This document shows positions 8,861-17,931 of a stretch of 64,000 bases of DNA, in pieces. The stretch is from Bacillus sp. Y1 (GTDB lineage Bacteria > Bacillota > Bacilli > Bacillales > Cytobacillaceae). Every line of letters begins with the position of its first letter. Position 1 is the stretch's first letter. The translations under genes were made by a program, and so were the position numbers. The notes beneath the pieces are model-generated. The model ran no database searches and was not told where the DNA came from. It saw nothing but the letters and a program-made list of their open reading frames with translations. The DNA is taken from NCBI RefSeq assembly GCF_003586445.1, contig NZ_CP030028.1, positions 634,501 through 698,500 on the forward strand, written 5' to 3'.

Positions 8861-9012
8861 ATCGCAAGTAAGAGCGTTGGATCGCAAATATAATCGGAAG
8901 ATCGCAAGTAAAGTCGGTGGATCGCAAATAAAACTTGAAGATCGCAAATAAAATCTGAGAATCGCAAATAAATTTTGAAATTCGCAAATAAAATCCGGAA
9001 ATCGCAAATAAA
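8861..9012. repeat. Tandem repeat, 8 units of exactly 20 bp (ATCGCAAATAAA-type)
   Basis: Units begin at 8861, 8881, 8901, 8921, 8941, 8961, 8981 and 9001. Each starts ATCGCAA(A/G)TA, with one TTCGCAAATA variant, followed by about 8 more variable bases. The period is exactly 20 bp, which is not a multiple of 3. The array and its flanks fill the gene-free stretch 8820-9273 between the LysM-CAP gene and the lia operon; nothing else was recognised there apart from the presumed lia promoter region. Confidence 0.9.
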
Positions 9013-9273
9013 GCAGACCCAGCTAATAGAAAATCATCCATTTTTATAAAAATAAGATCTAAAATGAACCGTAGAAAACAAAATTAACGATCATTCCCCT
9101 TCAAACCCTCATCACCCACAACTTAAATGACGATTTACCCCACTCTAACCCGCGATTTACCAACAGTCCTATCACTCTCTAAGCCTCAAGTCGTATATGA
9201 AAATCAAGCTTAAGCTCGTTATGAGAAGTATGAAATCTAGGTAAGATGATATCAAGAAGGGAGGCAACAACAA

Positions 9274-9618
9274 ATGAAAAAATTCGGGTTGCTTTTAATA
9301 GGAGGCATTGCAGCGTTAGTTTTATTAGCAAATCTTGGTCCACTGGTAGGGTTAGTAGTCAGCATGGCGATTCTGTACTTTGTGTTTAAGCAGTTTTTAA
9401 AGACAGATTCGACAGGGATGAAAATCGGGTTAGGAATCTTAGGATTCATTCTCCTGATGGCATCCATCTCTAACGCACCGGCGATCGTTGGAATTGTAGC
9501 TGCATATATTCTCTATGTTGTTTACAAAAAATTTAACGAAACAAAAGTAAAAGAAACAGTTTCAAATGACCCTTTTCAAAACTTTGAAAAGCAATGGTCT
9601 GAACTAAATAAAAACTAA
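9274..9618 (+). CDS. liaI: LiaI-like small membrane protein
   Basis: A 114-residue protein with three to four hydrophobic segments (about 4-25, 28-42, 50-65, 68-83) and a charged C-terminal tail. It is the first gene of a run that continues with a PspA/LiaH-like protein, LiaF, LiaS and LiaR, so by position and topology it corresponds to LiaI, the membrane anchor for LiaH. SD GGGAGGC lies upstream. The promoter region 9130-9270 should carry the LiaR target, but none was identified with confidence. Confidence 0.8.
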   Translation: MKKFGLLLIGGIAALVLLANLGPLVGLVVSMAILYFVFKQFLKTDSTGMKIGLGILGFILLMASISNAPAIVGIVAAYILYVVYKKFNETKVKETVSNDPFQNFEKQWSELNKN

Positions 9619-9642
9619 TTTTAAAAAAGAGGAGAGATATTT

Positions 9643-10287
9643 ATGTCAAACTTATTTACTCGATTAAAAAATACGATTGTAGCTGATTTAAATGAAGCAA
9701 TAGAAAAAAAGGAAAACAAAAATCCGATTGTGATGCTGAACCAGTATTTACGTGAATGTGAGCTAGAAACAGAAAAAGTAAGAAAGCTTGTTGAAAGACA
9801 ATATACTTTGCGTGACGGGTTTACTCGCGAGTTAAAGCAAGCACAGGAATTGGCTGAAAAAAGAAAATACCAAGCTGAAGTAGCACAAAATGCAGGTGAA
9901 ACGGAGCTTTTCACATTTGCTAGTGCTGAGCAACTTCAATACGAAGAGAGAGCAGCGCGATTAAGTGAATCCCTTCGTTACACGGAAAATCAATTGCAAG
10001 AGCTAGAGCAAAAATACGAGGAAATGAAGCATAAGTTGAAAGATATGCATATACGTCGCATGGAATTAATGGGAAGAGAAAACCTATCTCGTGCGCACTA
10101 TCAAATGAATAAAGTGCTAGACAATGACAACTACTCAAACCCATCCGTTTCGCGCTTTCAAGAAATAGAGTCATACCTTGATCAAATGGAAGAGAAGATA
10201 AATACCTCATACTACAGAAACACAATCGATGCCCGCATCGCCAAACTAGAAAAAGAAATGAAAAAAGAAGAAGCTACTACTTTGTAA
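9643..10287 (+). CDS. liaH: PspA/IM30-family envelope stress protein, LiaH-like
   Basis: A 214-residue, almost fully helical coiled-coil protein. It starts with the amphipathic PspA helix (LFTRLKNTIVADLNEAIEKKENKNP) and continues as long heptad-rich helices (residues 28-145). In B. subtilis, LiaH forms large oligomers that are recruited to the membrane by LiaI when lipid II cycle antibiotics are present. SD AAGAGGAGAG lies upstream; the gap to liaI is only 24 bp, so the two are co-transcribed. Confidence 0.9.
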   Translation: MSNLFTRLKNTIVADLNEAIEKKENKNPIVMLNQYLRECELETEKVRKLVERQYTLRDGFTRELKQAQELAEKRKYQAEVAQNAGETELFTFASAEQLQYEERAARLSESLRYTENQLQELEQKYEEMKHKLKDMHIRRMELMGRENLSRAHYQMNKVLDNDNYSNPSVSRFQEIESYLDQMEEKINTSYYRNTIDARIAKLEKEMKKEEATTL

Positions 10288-10306
10288 GAAAAACTGATAT
10301 TCTAGA

Positions 10307-10351
10307 AGAAAAGCGGAAGTGCACTAGTCGCTAGGCACTGTAGCTAGACAT
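10307..10351. repeat. Short copy of a Bacillus dispersed intergenic repeat
   Basis: Contains AAAAGCGGAAGTGCAC followed by a GCTAGGCACTGTAGCTAGACA-like end. These are the two ends of a repeat whose longer copy, in the opposite orientation, lies at 21126-21280. This copy appears to be internally deleted. It separates liaH from liaF. Confidence 0.6.
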
Positions 10352-10367
10352 AGAAGATGGAAAAACT

Positions 10368-10392
10368 AGAAGGCGTAGCACCTACGCCTTCT
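10368..10392 (+). terminator. Hairpin between liaH and liaF, possible attenuator or processing site
   Basis: Perfect 11 bp stem (AGAAGGCGTAG / CTACGCCTTCT) with a 3-base loop but no U-tract. In B. subtilis a weak terminator separates the abundant liaIH message from the less abundant downstream genes; this hairpin sits at the equivalent place. A role in partial termination or mRNA stabilisation is inference. Confidence 0.5.
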
Positions 10393-10425
10393 ATAAGTCT
10401 AGAGAACAGGAGAGGAGGAATCAAC

Positions 10426-11163
10426 ATGGTAGGAAAAAAGAAGAGTGATCTTCTCAGCTGGGCAGTTATGTTTGGAATTGTATTGTTACTACTTGAGGTC
10501 ACTTTCTTTAATCGTGGACTGATCTTCTCCCTCCTTGTTGCATCAGGAATGATTTATATCGGGAGGAAGCGCCAGCCAAAAACATCAGGCAAATTCTTAT
10601 TTTGGGCAGGAACGATCTTCTTTATTTTAAGTGTATTTAATATGATGACTATTAAAGTCTTTTTGTTTGGGATATTGGGCTATTTAATTATTCAATTTGC
10701 AAAGTCTAAGCGTTCCCCAGAAAAAATACAGCCTGAGGTAGTCGAAGCACAAACGAGTGCACCACAAACAGAAACAATCGTAAAAAAAACGCCCTTATTT
10801 GAAAATACCATTTTCGGTGAACAGAGAACGAAAGACCATGTGTATGAGTGGAATGATATTAATATACAAACGGGAATCGGTGACACGATTATCGATCTAA
10901 GCTATACCGTTTTACCAAAAGGTGAGACGATTATATTTGTACGAGGGTTAGTCGGGAATATCCAGATTCAAGTTCCTTACGATGTAGAGGTTTGTGTGAA
11001 TCACAGTGTCCTTGCTGGCTCTAGTAATATATTGAATGTTACAGGAGATAAGCTGTTCAATCAGCGACTACATGTTCAAACGAGCGAGTATGAGAAAGCG
11101 GATCAGAAGGTGAAGGTATTCACTTCGATGCTGGTGGGTGACCTCGAGGTGAAGCGAGTATGA
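10426..11163 (+). CDS. liaF: LiaF, membrane inhibitor of the LiaRS system
   Basis: A 245-residue protein. Residues 1-90 carry four predicted membrane segments; a linker follows, then a C-terminal beta-rich LiaF domain (about 125-245: NTIFGEQRTKD, TGIGDTIIDLS, VRGLVGNIQIQVP). LiaF keeps LiaS inactive without stress. The ATG at 10426 follows AGAGGAGG; the longer frame from 10357 runs through the hairpin region and lacks an SD. It overlaps liaS by ATGA. No liaG gene lies between liaH and liaF, unlike in B. subtilis. Confidence 0.92.
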   Translation: MVGKKKSDLLSWAVMFGIVLLLLEVTFFNRGLIFSLLVASGMIYIGRKRQPKTSGKFLFWAGTIFFILSVFNMMTIKVFLFGILGYLIIQFAKSKRSPEKIQPEVVEAQTSAPQTETIVKKTPLFENTIFGEQRTKDHVYEWNDINIQTGIGDTIIDLSYTVLPKGETIIFVRGLVGNIQIQVPYDVEVCVNHSVLAGSSNILNVTGDKLFNQRLHVQTSEYEKADQKVKVFTSMLVGDLEVKRV

Positions 11164-12197
11164 GTATCGTACAACGGCAAATTGTGTGGGGAATTAGTCT
11201 GTCTCTATTCGTTTTCATCTTTTTATCTGTCTCGTTTTTTATGGCTTTTCCAGTCTACAATTGGTCTGAGCTATGGGAACGTAATTTAATGGATATCCCA
11301 TTTATCTTCTTTCTTCCAAGCGTAAGTATTGCGATTGGAATTTTGTTTGGTTTGGGGTCTGGGTTTTTCTGGCGGAAACAGATGCAAACGATTGACGATA
11401 TTCTTCATGAAGTAGAGGAAGGACGCGCAAGTGAGATTGAGAACGGCATCTCCTATGAACCGATTGTCCAAAGAGTTCGTAAAATACAAAAGCAAATTGC
11501 TGACCAGGCGAAGGCTTCTCAGAAGCTTGCGAATGAAAAAGCAGAGGATCAGGAAAATCGTATTCAAGAAATCATCTCTCAAGAACGCAATCGGTTGGCT
11601 AGAGAGCTTCATGACTCGGTGAGCCAACAGCTTTTTGCGGCTTCGATGATGATGTCTGCAATCAATGAAACGAAGCAGGTTGAAAGTGAGAATCGAGAAG
11701 CAAAGCAGATGAAGATGGTAGAAGAAATGATTCATCAGTCTCAATTGGAAATGAGAGCGCTTCTTCTTCATTTACGTCCAGTGCCGTTAAAAGGAAAAAC
11801 ACTTCAAGAAGGTATTGAAGAGCTGTTAGTCGAACTATCACAAAAAGTAACGATGGAAATAGGATGGAAGGTAGAGGAGTTTCCTCTGGATAAAGGTGTG
11901 GAGGACCATCTCTTTCGAATACTTCAGGAATCTGTTTCGAACATTCTTCGTCATTCAAAGGCGAAGGAGCTGGAGGTTTTACTCATCCAGCGGGACAATT
12001 TTATCATTATGAGGGTAGTAGATGATGGAGTTGGCTTTGATGTGGAAGAATCAAAAGCTGGTTCGTATGGACTTCAAAATATGCATGAACGTGCAGTGGA
12101 AATTGGTGGAACGTGCAAAATTATTAGTGTAAAAAATAAAGGTACCCGTCTAGAAGTAAAGGTCCCGTTGATGAGGAAGGGTGAGAGCAGTGATTAG
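11160..12197 (+). CDS. liaS: LiaS, NarL-type sensor histidine kinase
   Basis: A 345-residue intramembrane-sensing kinase. Two membrane helices (about 9-32 and 45-68) flank a very short extracellular loop. A HAMP/coiled-coil region and a HisKA_3 dimerisation domain follow, with the phospho-acceptor His in [15 protein letters not shown], then a HATPase_c domain with N box [13 protein letters not shown] and G box DDGVGF. It senses envelope stress with LiaF and phosphorylates LiaR. It is coupled to liaF (4 bp overlap) and liaR (8 bp overlap). Confidence 0.94.
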   Translation: MSIVQRQIVWGISLSLFVFIFLSVSFFMAFPVYNWSELWERNLMDIPFIFFLPSVSIAIGILFGLGSGFFWRKQMQTIDDILHEVEEGRASEIENGISYEPIVQRVRKIQKQIADQAKASQKLANEKAEDQENRIQEIISQERNRLARELHDSVSQQLFAASMMMSAINETKQVESENREAKQMKMVEEMIHQSQLEMRALLLHLRPVPLKGKTLQEGIEELLVELSQKVTMEIGWKVEEFPLDKGVEDHLFRILQESVSNILRHSKAKELEVLLIQRDNFIIMRVVDDGVGFDVEESKAGSYGLQNMHERAVEIGGTCKIISVKNKGTRLEVKVPLMRKGESSD

Positions 12198-12822
12198 AGT
12201 CGTGTTTGTTGATGACCATGAGATGGTAAGAATTGGAGTTTCTTCGTATTTATCTGCACAGCCAGATATTGAGGTTGTAGGTGAAGCGGATAATGGAAAA
12301 GCAGCGATTCCAATGGTCCTAGAGTTAAGGCCGGATATCGTATTAATGGATTTAGTCATGAAGGAAATGGATGGCATTGAAGCAACACGGCAAATCATTG
12401 CAGAATGGCCCGAGGCAAAAATCATCATTGTGACAAGCTTTTTAGACGATGAAAAAGTATATCCGGCACTCGAAGCGGGAGCTACGAGCTATATGTTAAA
12501 AACCTCAAAGGCTAGTGAAATAGCTAATGCTGTCCGGGCAACCTTTCACGGTCAATCGGTTCTTGAACCTGAGGTGACAGGCAAAATGATGATGAAAATG
12601 CGTCGAAAAAATGATGTAGCACTGCATGAGGAGCTTACCTCACGAGAAATGGAAATACTCTTGTTGATGGCTGAGGGAAAAAGCAATCAAGAAATTGCTG
12701 ATGATCTGTTTATTGCGCTAAAGACGGTAAAAACCCATGTGAGTAATGTTTTAAGCAAGCTTCAAGTACAAGATCGAACGCAAGCCGTTATTTACGCGTT
12801 CAAACATGAGCTAGTAAAGTAA
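12190..12822 (+). CDS. liaR: LiaR, NarL/LuxR-type response regulator
   Basis: A 210-residue regulator. The receiver domain (1-120) has acidic residues VDDHE and phospho-acceptor Asp54 in VLMDLVM. The LuxR-type helix-turn-helix is at about 145-205 ([22 protein letters not shown]). The GTG at 12190 is preferred because AGGAAGGG (12174-12180) is then at normal spacing; the GTG at 12181 is too close. It overlaps the liaS stop. It activates liaI in the family paradigm. Confidence 0.93.
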   Translation: MIRVVFVDDHEMVRIGVSSYLSAQPDIEVVGEADNGKAAIPMVLELRPDIVLMDLVMKEMDGIEATRQIIAEWPEAKIIIVTSFLDDEKVYPALEAGATSYMLKTSKASEIANAVRATFHGQSVLEPEVTGKMMMKMRRKNDVALHEELTSREMEILLLMAEGKSNQEIADDLFIALKTVKTHVSNVLSKLQVQDRTQAVIYAFKHELVK

Positions 12823-12901
12823 AATTTTACATAAATTTCTTGCTTTTCAGCTCAGGAATGAATATGATGAAAGTAACTAACTGAAACGGAGGTGGAAAGA
12901 G

Positions 12902-13027
12902 ATGAAAAATGCTGTTTTGATGCGCGGATTCTGGATGGACTATACGTATATCGTCCGTGCAATTTTTGCTGGTTTTGCGAACAACGGGAGAAGTCTGCCC
13001 TTTTTAAGCAATTCCATAGCAAACTAA
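12902..13027 (+). CDS. Possible small protein, 41 aa, downstream of liaR
   Basis: An ATG 6 bases after a strong GGAGGTGG site opens a 41-codon frame beginning MKNAVLMRGFWMDYTY and containing an aromatic/hydrophobic central part (YIVRAIFAGFA). It is followed by two intrinsic terminators. No family is recognised. The frame ends before the first terminator, which supports a real gene that is either the last of the lia operon or a unit of its own. Confidence 0.5.
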   Translation: MKNAVLMRGFWMDYTYIVRAIFAGFANNGRSLPFLSNSIAN

Positions 13028-13065
13028 ACAGTGAAACATCTCTTATCCACAAATAATGAATGGAT

Positions 13066-13093
13066 GAAAGAGGGCTTTCCGCTCTCTTTTTTT
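13066..13093 (+). terminator. First terminator after the lia region
   Basis: Stem AAAGAGGGC / GCTCTCTTT with a short loop and a run of seven T. Confidence 0.8.
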
Positions 13094-13110
13094 CGTACAC
13101 ATTTTTCGTG

Positions 13111-13137
13111 CCATGGGATTTTTCCCATGGTTTTTTT
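13111..13137 (+). terminator. Second terminator after the lia region
   Basis: Perfect 8 bp stem CCATGGGA / TCCCATGG followed by TTTTTTT. Two strong terminators in a row isolate the lia operon from the next gene. Confidence 0.85.
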
Positions 13138-13178
13138 GTGTAAAAAAACATACAAACTCCGGGAGGTTCAAATAAAAT

Positions 13179-15062
13179 ATGATTACTTTAAGCGTAAATT
13201 CCATAAGCAAAATGTTTGGTGGGAACACCATTTTTGAAAACTTATCACTAGAAATTCATGAAGGAGACCGGGTTGGACTCGTTGGTCGAAACGGGAGTGG
13301 GAAAACGACTCTTTTTAAGCTATTAGCTGGGGAAGAATTTCCGGATAGTGGTCAAATTCATTGGAGAAAAGGGACGACAATAGGTTATTTAGAACAAATT
13401 CCTGGTTTCCAAAGTGAAATAACTGCTTTAGATGTGTTAAAAACCGCATTCGCCTCATTGGTAGAGATGGAGACGCAAATGAAAGAGCTTGAATTATGGA
13501 TGGCGAATCCTAATGTTTCTGCAGAGAGTCTTGAAAGATGCGTAGAAAAATACGGACAGTTACAGGATCAATACACACTGTTAGGCGGATACGAAATGGA
13601 TGCCAATATTGATCGCATCTCCAATGGCCTTTCTATTCAACACCTCTTAGATAAATCGTTTCAGTCTCTAAGTGGAGGTGAGAAAACGAAGATAGGCTTA
13701 GCGCAACTTCTGTTAAAGCAACCGGATCTATTATTACTAGATGAACCAACGAATCATTTAGATTTGATGTCAGTGGAGTGGCTAGGACAGTTTTTAAAAG
13801 AGTATAAAGGTACGGTTGTTATTGTGTCTCATGACCGATACTTTCTCGATGATGTGGTGACAAAAATGCTTGATTTAGAGGATGGGGAGATTACTTCATA
13901 TATAGGAAATTACTCTGTCTTTGTGAAGGAGAAGGAGGAGCGCATCTTAAAGGAATTTCAGGCATATGAAGAACAGCAAAAAAAGATTAAGAAAATGAAA
14001 GAAGCCATCAAAAGACTGCGTGAGTGGGCAAATCGTGCAAATCCGCCGAATGAAGGGCTTCATAAGCGTGCGCGTAATATGGAAAGAGCGCTTGAAAGAA
14101 TGGAGAAGCTGGATCGACCACTACTGAATCGTAAAAAGATGAATCTTGAGATGGAGGTAGCAGACCGGAGTGGCAAAGATGTGGTTGTTTTGAAGGGGGT
14201 AAATAAATCCTTCGGAGAGCAATTGCTATTTAAAGATGCCAATCTCCACATTCAATTCCGCGAAAGGGTGGCTATGGTTGGTGAAAATGGGACGGGAAAA
14301 TCCACGCTTATTAAAATGCTTCTGCAGCAAGAACAGCCTGATAGCGGAGAATTAAAGCTTGGAAGTAATGTGAAAGTCGGCTATCTTTCTCAGCATATTT
14401 TTCCTGATAAAAAGGACGAATCGGTGATTGACTTATTCCGAGATGAAATAAAGGTAACAGAAGGGGAAGCAAGGCATATTCTAGCGCGCTTTTTGTTCTA
14501 TGGGCACAGTGTGTTTCGCAAGGTATCCCAGTTGAGTGGTGGGGAGAAAATGCGACTTCGCCTAGCGCAGATGATGTATCAGGACTTGAATTTTCTCATC
14601 CTAGATGAGCCTACCAATCACTTAGATATTGAATCCCGTGAAGTTCTTGAGGAAGCTTTGGAGGAATTTAACGGAACGATTTTAGCGGTATCACATGATA
14701 GGTATTTTTTAGATAAGCTATTTGATCACATTTATTGGATCAAAGACAAAAGACTTTATCATTTCGCAGGTGGGTACCAATGGGCGAGACAGAAGCTTTT
14801 AGAAATGCAGCCTCAAAAAATGGAAACACCATCAGGCTCCGCAAAAAAATCAAGGGTGACAGACACCGTTAAAAAGGCTAGTACGGTGTCGATAGAAGAA
14901 ATTGAGAGCAAGATAGAAAAAGTGGAAGCCCATTTAAAAGAATTAAACGAACAGCTTCAGTTGGAAGAGCAACTCTCTATTATTCAAGAGCTTTACAGTG
15001 AAAAAGAAGCTCTTGAGAGCCATGTGGAAGAACTTTATTCTCAGCTAGAGGAGTTAGCATAG
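13179..15062 (+). CDS. ABC-F family ATPase (translation factor type)
   Basis: A 627-residue soluble protein with two ABC domains and no membrane segments. Domain 1 has Walker A GRNGSGKTT and signature LSGGEKTKIGLA; domain 2 has Walker A GENGTGKST and signature LSGGEKMRLRLA. Both have LLLDEPTNHLD-type Walker B segments. A charged interdomain linker lies around residues 245-325, and a C-terminal coiled coil spans about 565-627, as in Uup/YfmR-type members. ABC-F proteins act on the ribosome: some are housekeeping factors, some protect against antibiotics. Which applies here cannot be decided. SD GGGAGGT lies upstream; a terminator follows. Confidence 0.92.
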   Translation: MITLSVNSISKMFGGNTIFENLSLEIHEGDRVGLVGRNGSGKTTLFKLLAGEEFPDSGQIHWRKGTTIGYLEQIPGFQSEITALDVLKTAFASLVEMETQMKELELWMANPNVSAESLERCVEKYGQLQDQYTLLGGYEMDANIDRISNGLSIQHLLDKSFQSLSGGEKTKIGLAQLLLKQPDLLLLDEPTNHLDLMSVEWLGQFLKEYKGTVVIVSHDRYFLDDVVTKMLDLEDGEITSYIGNYSVFVKEKEERILKEFQAYEEQQKKIKKMKEAIKRLREWANRANPPNEGLHKRARNMERALERMEKLDRPLLNRKKMNLEMEVADRSGKDVVVLKGVNKSFGEQLLFKDANLHIQFRERVAMVGENGTGKSTLIKMLLQQEQPDSGELKLGSNVKVGYLSQHIFPDKKDESVIDLFRDEIKVTEGEARHILARFLFYGHSVFRKVSQLSGGEKMRLRLAQMMYQDLNFLILDEPTNHLDIESREVLEEALEEFNGTILAVSHDRYFLDKLFDHIYWIKDKRLYHFAGGYQWARQKLLEMQPQKMETPSGSAKKSRVTDTVKKASTVSIEEIESKIEKVEAHLKELNEQLQLEEQLSIIQELYSEKEALESHVEELYSQLEELA

Positions 15063-15072
15063 GAAGGGGATT

Positions 15073-15106
15073 GCAGGTAATCCAAGCGATTGCCTGCTCT
15101 TTTTTT
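15073..15106 (+). terminator. Terminator after the ABC-F gene
   Basis: 10 bp stem with one mismatch (GCAGGTAATC / GATTGCCTGC), then a T-rich tail with seven T. Confidence 0.85.
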
Positions 15107-15112
15107 AGTTTT

Positions 15113-15897
15113 TGAGTGCATAAGTTGCACCCAGTTTCCAAAGGCAAACCCTTTAAGTTCTATCCGAATACCCCCAGGATTCGGACTCCCAAATGCAAAT
15201 CCCATCGAGTTCTGTCCGAATAACCTCAGGATACGGACTCCTAAGTGCAAGATCCATAGAGTTCTGTCCGAATAAGCTTAGGATTCGGACAATCAAGTGC
15301 AAGATCCATTGAGTTCTGTCCGAATAAGCTCAGGATACGGACTTCCAAGTGCAAGATCCATCCAGTTCTGTCCGAAAAACCCCAGGATTCGGACAATCAA
15401 GTGCAAGATCCATTGAGTTCTGTCCGAATAAGCTCAGGATACGGACTCCCAAGTGCGAAATCCATCAATCCCTGTCCGAATAACCTCAGGATACGGACTC
15501 CCAAGTGCTAAAAACCATCCAGTCCTGTCCGATTGCCCCAGGATTCGGACTCCTAAGTGCAAATACCACCAATCCCAGTCCGAATAACCTCAGGATACGG
15601 ACTCCCAAGTGCAAAAACCATCGAGTTCTGTCCGAATAAGCTCAGGATACGGACTCCCAAGTGCGAAATCCATCAATCCCAGTCCGAATAACCTCAGGAT
15701 ACGGACTCCCAAGTGCTAAAAACCATCCAGTCCTGTCCGATTGCCCCAGTATTCGGACTCCTAAGTGCAAATACCACCAATCCCTGTCCGAATAACCTCA
15801 GGATACGGACTCCCAAGTGCGAAATCCATCAATCCCTGTCCGAATAACCCCAGCATTCGGACTCCCGAGTACAAATTCCCTCAACACCTGTCCGAAT
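15113..15897. repeat. Tandem array of about 15 hairpin-forming 52 bp units
   Basis: TCCG starts recur at 15163, 15215, 15267, 15319, 15371, 15423, 15475, 15528, 15579, 15631, 15683, 15736, 15787, 15839 and 15891, so the period is 52 bp (51/53 in two places). Each unit has an inverted repeat GTCCGAAT...ATTCGGAC (or ATACGGAC, core GTCCG/CGGAC) around AACCTCAGG-like loops, then a conserved linker around TCCCAAGTGC. The last unit is half. Units 15423-15578 and 15631-15786 are near identical, which shows block duplication of 208 bp. No gene is seen between 15107 and 16029. Confidence 0.95.
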
Positions 15898-16029
15898 CCC
15901 TTTAACCCAAACGATAAACCTGCTTTTTTCAATCCTAAATTTCGACTTCCGAAGTAATTAATTAAAATATTCTTAGAACTTGTCTCATATAGTGTAAGGT
16001 GAAAGCTATTAAATGTAAGGAGAGACAGC

Positions 16030-17361
16030 ATGAGTGCATTTATGAAAGGAACATTATTGTTGGTTGTCGCCACCTTTATGGGTGAGTGTGTAGAGTTTAT
16101 TGCGAATATGGTACTAGCTAAGGAGTTAGGGGAGCACGGACTTGGTTTATATATGCAAATTTTGCCGACCATTTTCCTAATTATTATGCTAGCAAGCTTT
16201 GAGATGCCCGTTTCGATTTCTAAGTTTATTGCTGAAAAGGATGCCCGTTATCACCAAAGCATGCTTCAGCATGTGATTAAGCTAACAATTATTTTCACTT
16301 CCGTCCTACTTGCTGCTGTCACGATCATTCTCCCGTATATATCGACATTTGACACGTATCATCCGCTCTTACGCTGGCTTGTCATCCTATTAATCCCGAT
16401 GATTTCCTTTTCATCCATCGCTCGCGGGTATTTTATGGGAAAACAGCAAATGAGCAAGATTGCATCTACACAGCTTGTTCGAAAGCTCGTACAGCTTGGC
16501 TTGCTTGTCTTTCTTTTTCAATTGTTCGAATTCCAGACTGATACGGCAATCCTTATAGCCTTTTGTACTTTTGTAGGGAGCGAGTTTGTCATCGTCCTCT
16601 ATTTAATCCATACGTTTTTTATTCAGTATCATGAGCTAAAAAGAAGGCCGAGAGAGGCCCTTCCTAATCAAGAGGTAAGAAAGAGCTTGATGGCTGTATC
16701 CATTCCAACAACGGGACTTCGGATTTTCCATTCGCTAACTCATGCGGTTCAACCTTTTATTATTAAAATCGCTCTTGTACACGCAGGGGTGAGCGAGCAG
16801 GCGGCAACTGAACAATTTGGAATGCTCACCGGGGTAGCGATGACCATTGGATTTTTCCCAGCTTTTATTGGCCATTCTTTGTTGATCATGCTGATACCCA
16901 CTGTTTCCAAAGCGTATGCAAGCGGAGATTTTAACCGGCTACAACGTTTGTTGCAACAGGTACTTAAAGGGACGGCATTATACGGAATACCAGCAATGCT
17001 CGTCTGTTACTTTTTCGCTGAACCACTAACCAGTATGTTTTTTGAATCGTCGGTCGCTTCTGGATATTTGCAGATCCTTTGGCCGTACTTTTTGCTTCAT
17101 TTCTTTGTCATACCGATGCAGGCATACTTGATTGGGCTCGGTCTTATGAAGGATGCGTTTTACCATACCGTATGGTCATCGATTATCCAGTTTACCATTA
17201 TGTACGTGCTTGGCTCACTCCGCGAATTTCAAATGGAGGGGGTTCTAATTGGTCTGAACACAGGAGCCTTGTTACTCACACTTATGCACTATCTGACTAT
17301 TTGTAAAAAAATCGGCATCTCTCATTTTTCCCTAAAAAAATTGGCCGAAGAAAACCGTTAA
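16030..17361 (+). CDS. Polysaccharide/lipid flippase of the MOP superfamily, SpoVB/YkvU-like
   Basis: A 443-residue integral membrane protein with 12 to 14 hydrophobic segments. The N-terminus (FMKGTLLLVVATFMGECVEFIANMVLAKELGEHGLGLYMQI) is typical of the stage V sporulation protein B group. Among B. subtilis members the length and isolated position are closest to YkvU, a sporulation-associated paralogue, while SpoVB itself is longer. A likely job is flipping a lipid-linked glycan or a similar substrate across the membrane during sporulation; the substrate is unknown. The ATG follows AAGGAGAG. Confidence 0.82.
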   Translation: MSAFMKGTLLLVVATFMGECVEFIANMVLAKELGEHGLGLYMQILPTIFLIIMLASFEMPVSISKFIAEKDARYHQSMLQHVIKLTIIFTSVLLAAVTIILPYISTFDTYHPLLRWLVILLIPMISFSSIARGYFMGKQQMSKIASTQLVRKLVQLGLLVFLFQLFEFQTDTAILIAFCTFVGSEFVIVLYLIHTFFIQYHELKRRPREALPNQEVRKSLMAVSIPTTGLRIFHSLTHAVQPFIIKIALVHAGVSEQAATEQFGMLTGVAMTIGFFPAFIGHSLLIMLIPTVSKAYASGDFNRLQRLLQQVLKGTALYGIPAMLVCYFFAEPLTSMFFESSVASGYLQILWPYFLLHFFVIPMQAYLIGLGLMKDAFYHTVWSSIIQFTIMYVLGSLREFQMEGVLIGLNTGALLLTLMHYLTICKKIGISHFSLKKLAEENR

Positions 17362-17411
17362 AGGATTTTGCTTTTCTTGCTAGAATAAATGAGTGAGAGG
17401 AGGAAGGGAAA

Positions 17412-17849
17412 ATGGTAGAAGAAAAGGTGTTAAGAGGGCATCATCTCCTCTGTGTTCACGGCTTCAGAGGAATGGGGTATAGCCCAGCATTTGTTGAAAA
17501 GATGACGGAAATTGTAGCAAAAGTAAGAAATGATCATGATGACTTTATGATAAAAACGGTAGCGGCCTTTGATGACGCATGCATGGCTTGCCCCCATCGT
17601 GGCAACACAAAATGTGAGGCTAGCGCGGGATCAAATGAGCATGTTTTGTCTATGGATGAAAAAGTACTCTCTCATTTAGGACTAGAAAAAGAGAAGTCTT
17701 ACCTAAAGTCGCATTTAGTCGCCTTAACAGCTTCCAAAGTCAATCCCGACGATTTGGATCATCTATGTAAAGGATGCTCTTGGCTACCATATGGGGTTTG
17801 CAAAGAAGGGATAGAAGAGCTTCGAAAAAAAATTCTTCATCTCTATTAA
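17412..17849 (+). CDS. DUF1284 family cysteine-rich protein
   Basis: A 145-residue protein starting with the family's LRGHHLLCVHGFRGMGYS motif. Cysteines in CVHG, CMACPHRG..C and CKGCSW..C look like metal or iron-sulfur ligands. DUF1284 proteins are annotated as putative iron-sulfur-binding proteins of unknown function. SD GAGGAGGAAGGG lies upstream. It follows the flippase by 50 bp and may be co-transcribed with it. Confidence 0.85.
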   Translation: MVEEKVLRGHHLLCVHGFRGMGYSPAFVEKMTEIVAKVRNDHDDFMIKTVAAFDDACMACPHRGNTKCEASAGSNEHVLSMDEKVLSHLGLEKEKSYLKSHLVALTASKVNPDDLDHLCKGCSWLPYGVCKEGIEELRKKILHLY

Positions 17850-17931
17850 AGTTATAGTAGAAAAAAGTAGAGCTTTGCTTCAATTTGTTTAATCCTGTCA
17901 AAAGGACTCGAAAAATAAACGTTGAATGCGT

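Noticed and set aside
8748..9041. Minus-strand ORFs of 97 and 82 residues rich in FAI/YLR repeats
   Set aside because: They arise from the 20 bp tandem repeat read in two frames, and overlap the LysM-CAP gene end and its terminator; no SD.
9130..9270. LiaR-binding site before liaI
   Set aside because: Some imperfect dyads were seen, but none matched a consensus that could be recalled with confidence.
15113..15897. CRISPR array
   Set aside because: The whole 52 bp unit, including the linker, is conserved between copies; there are no unique spacers and no cas genes in the window.
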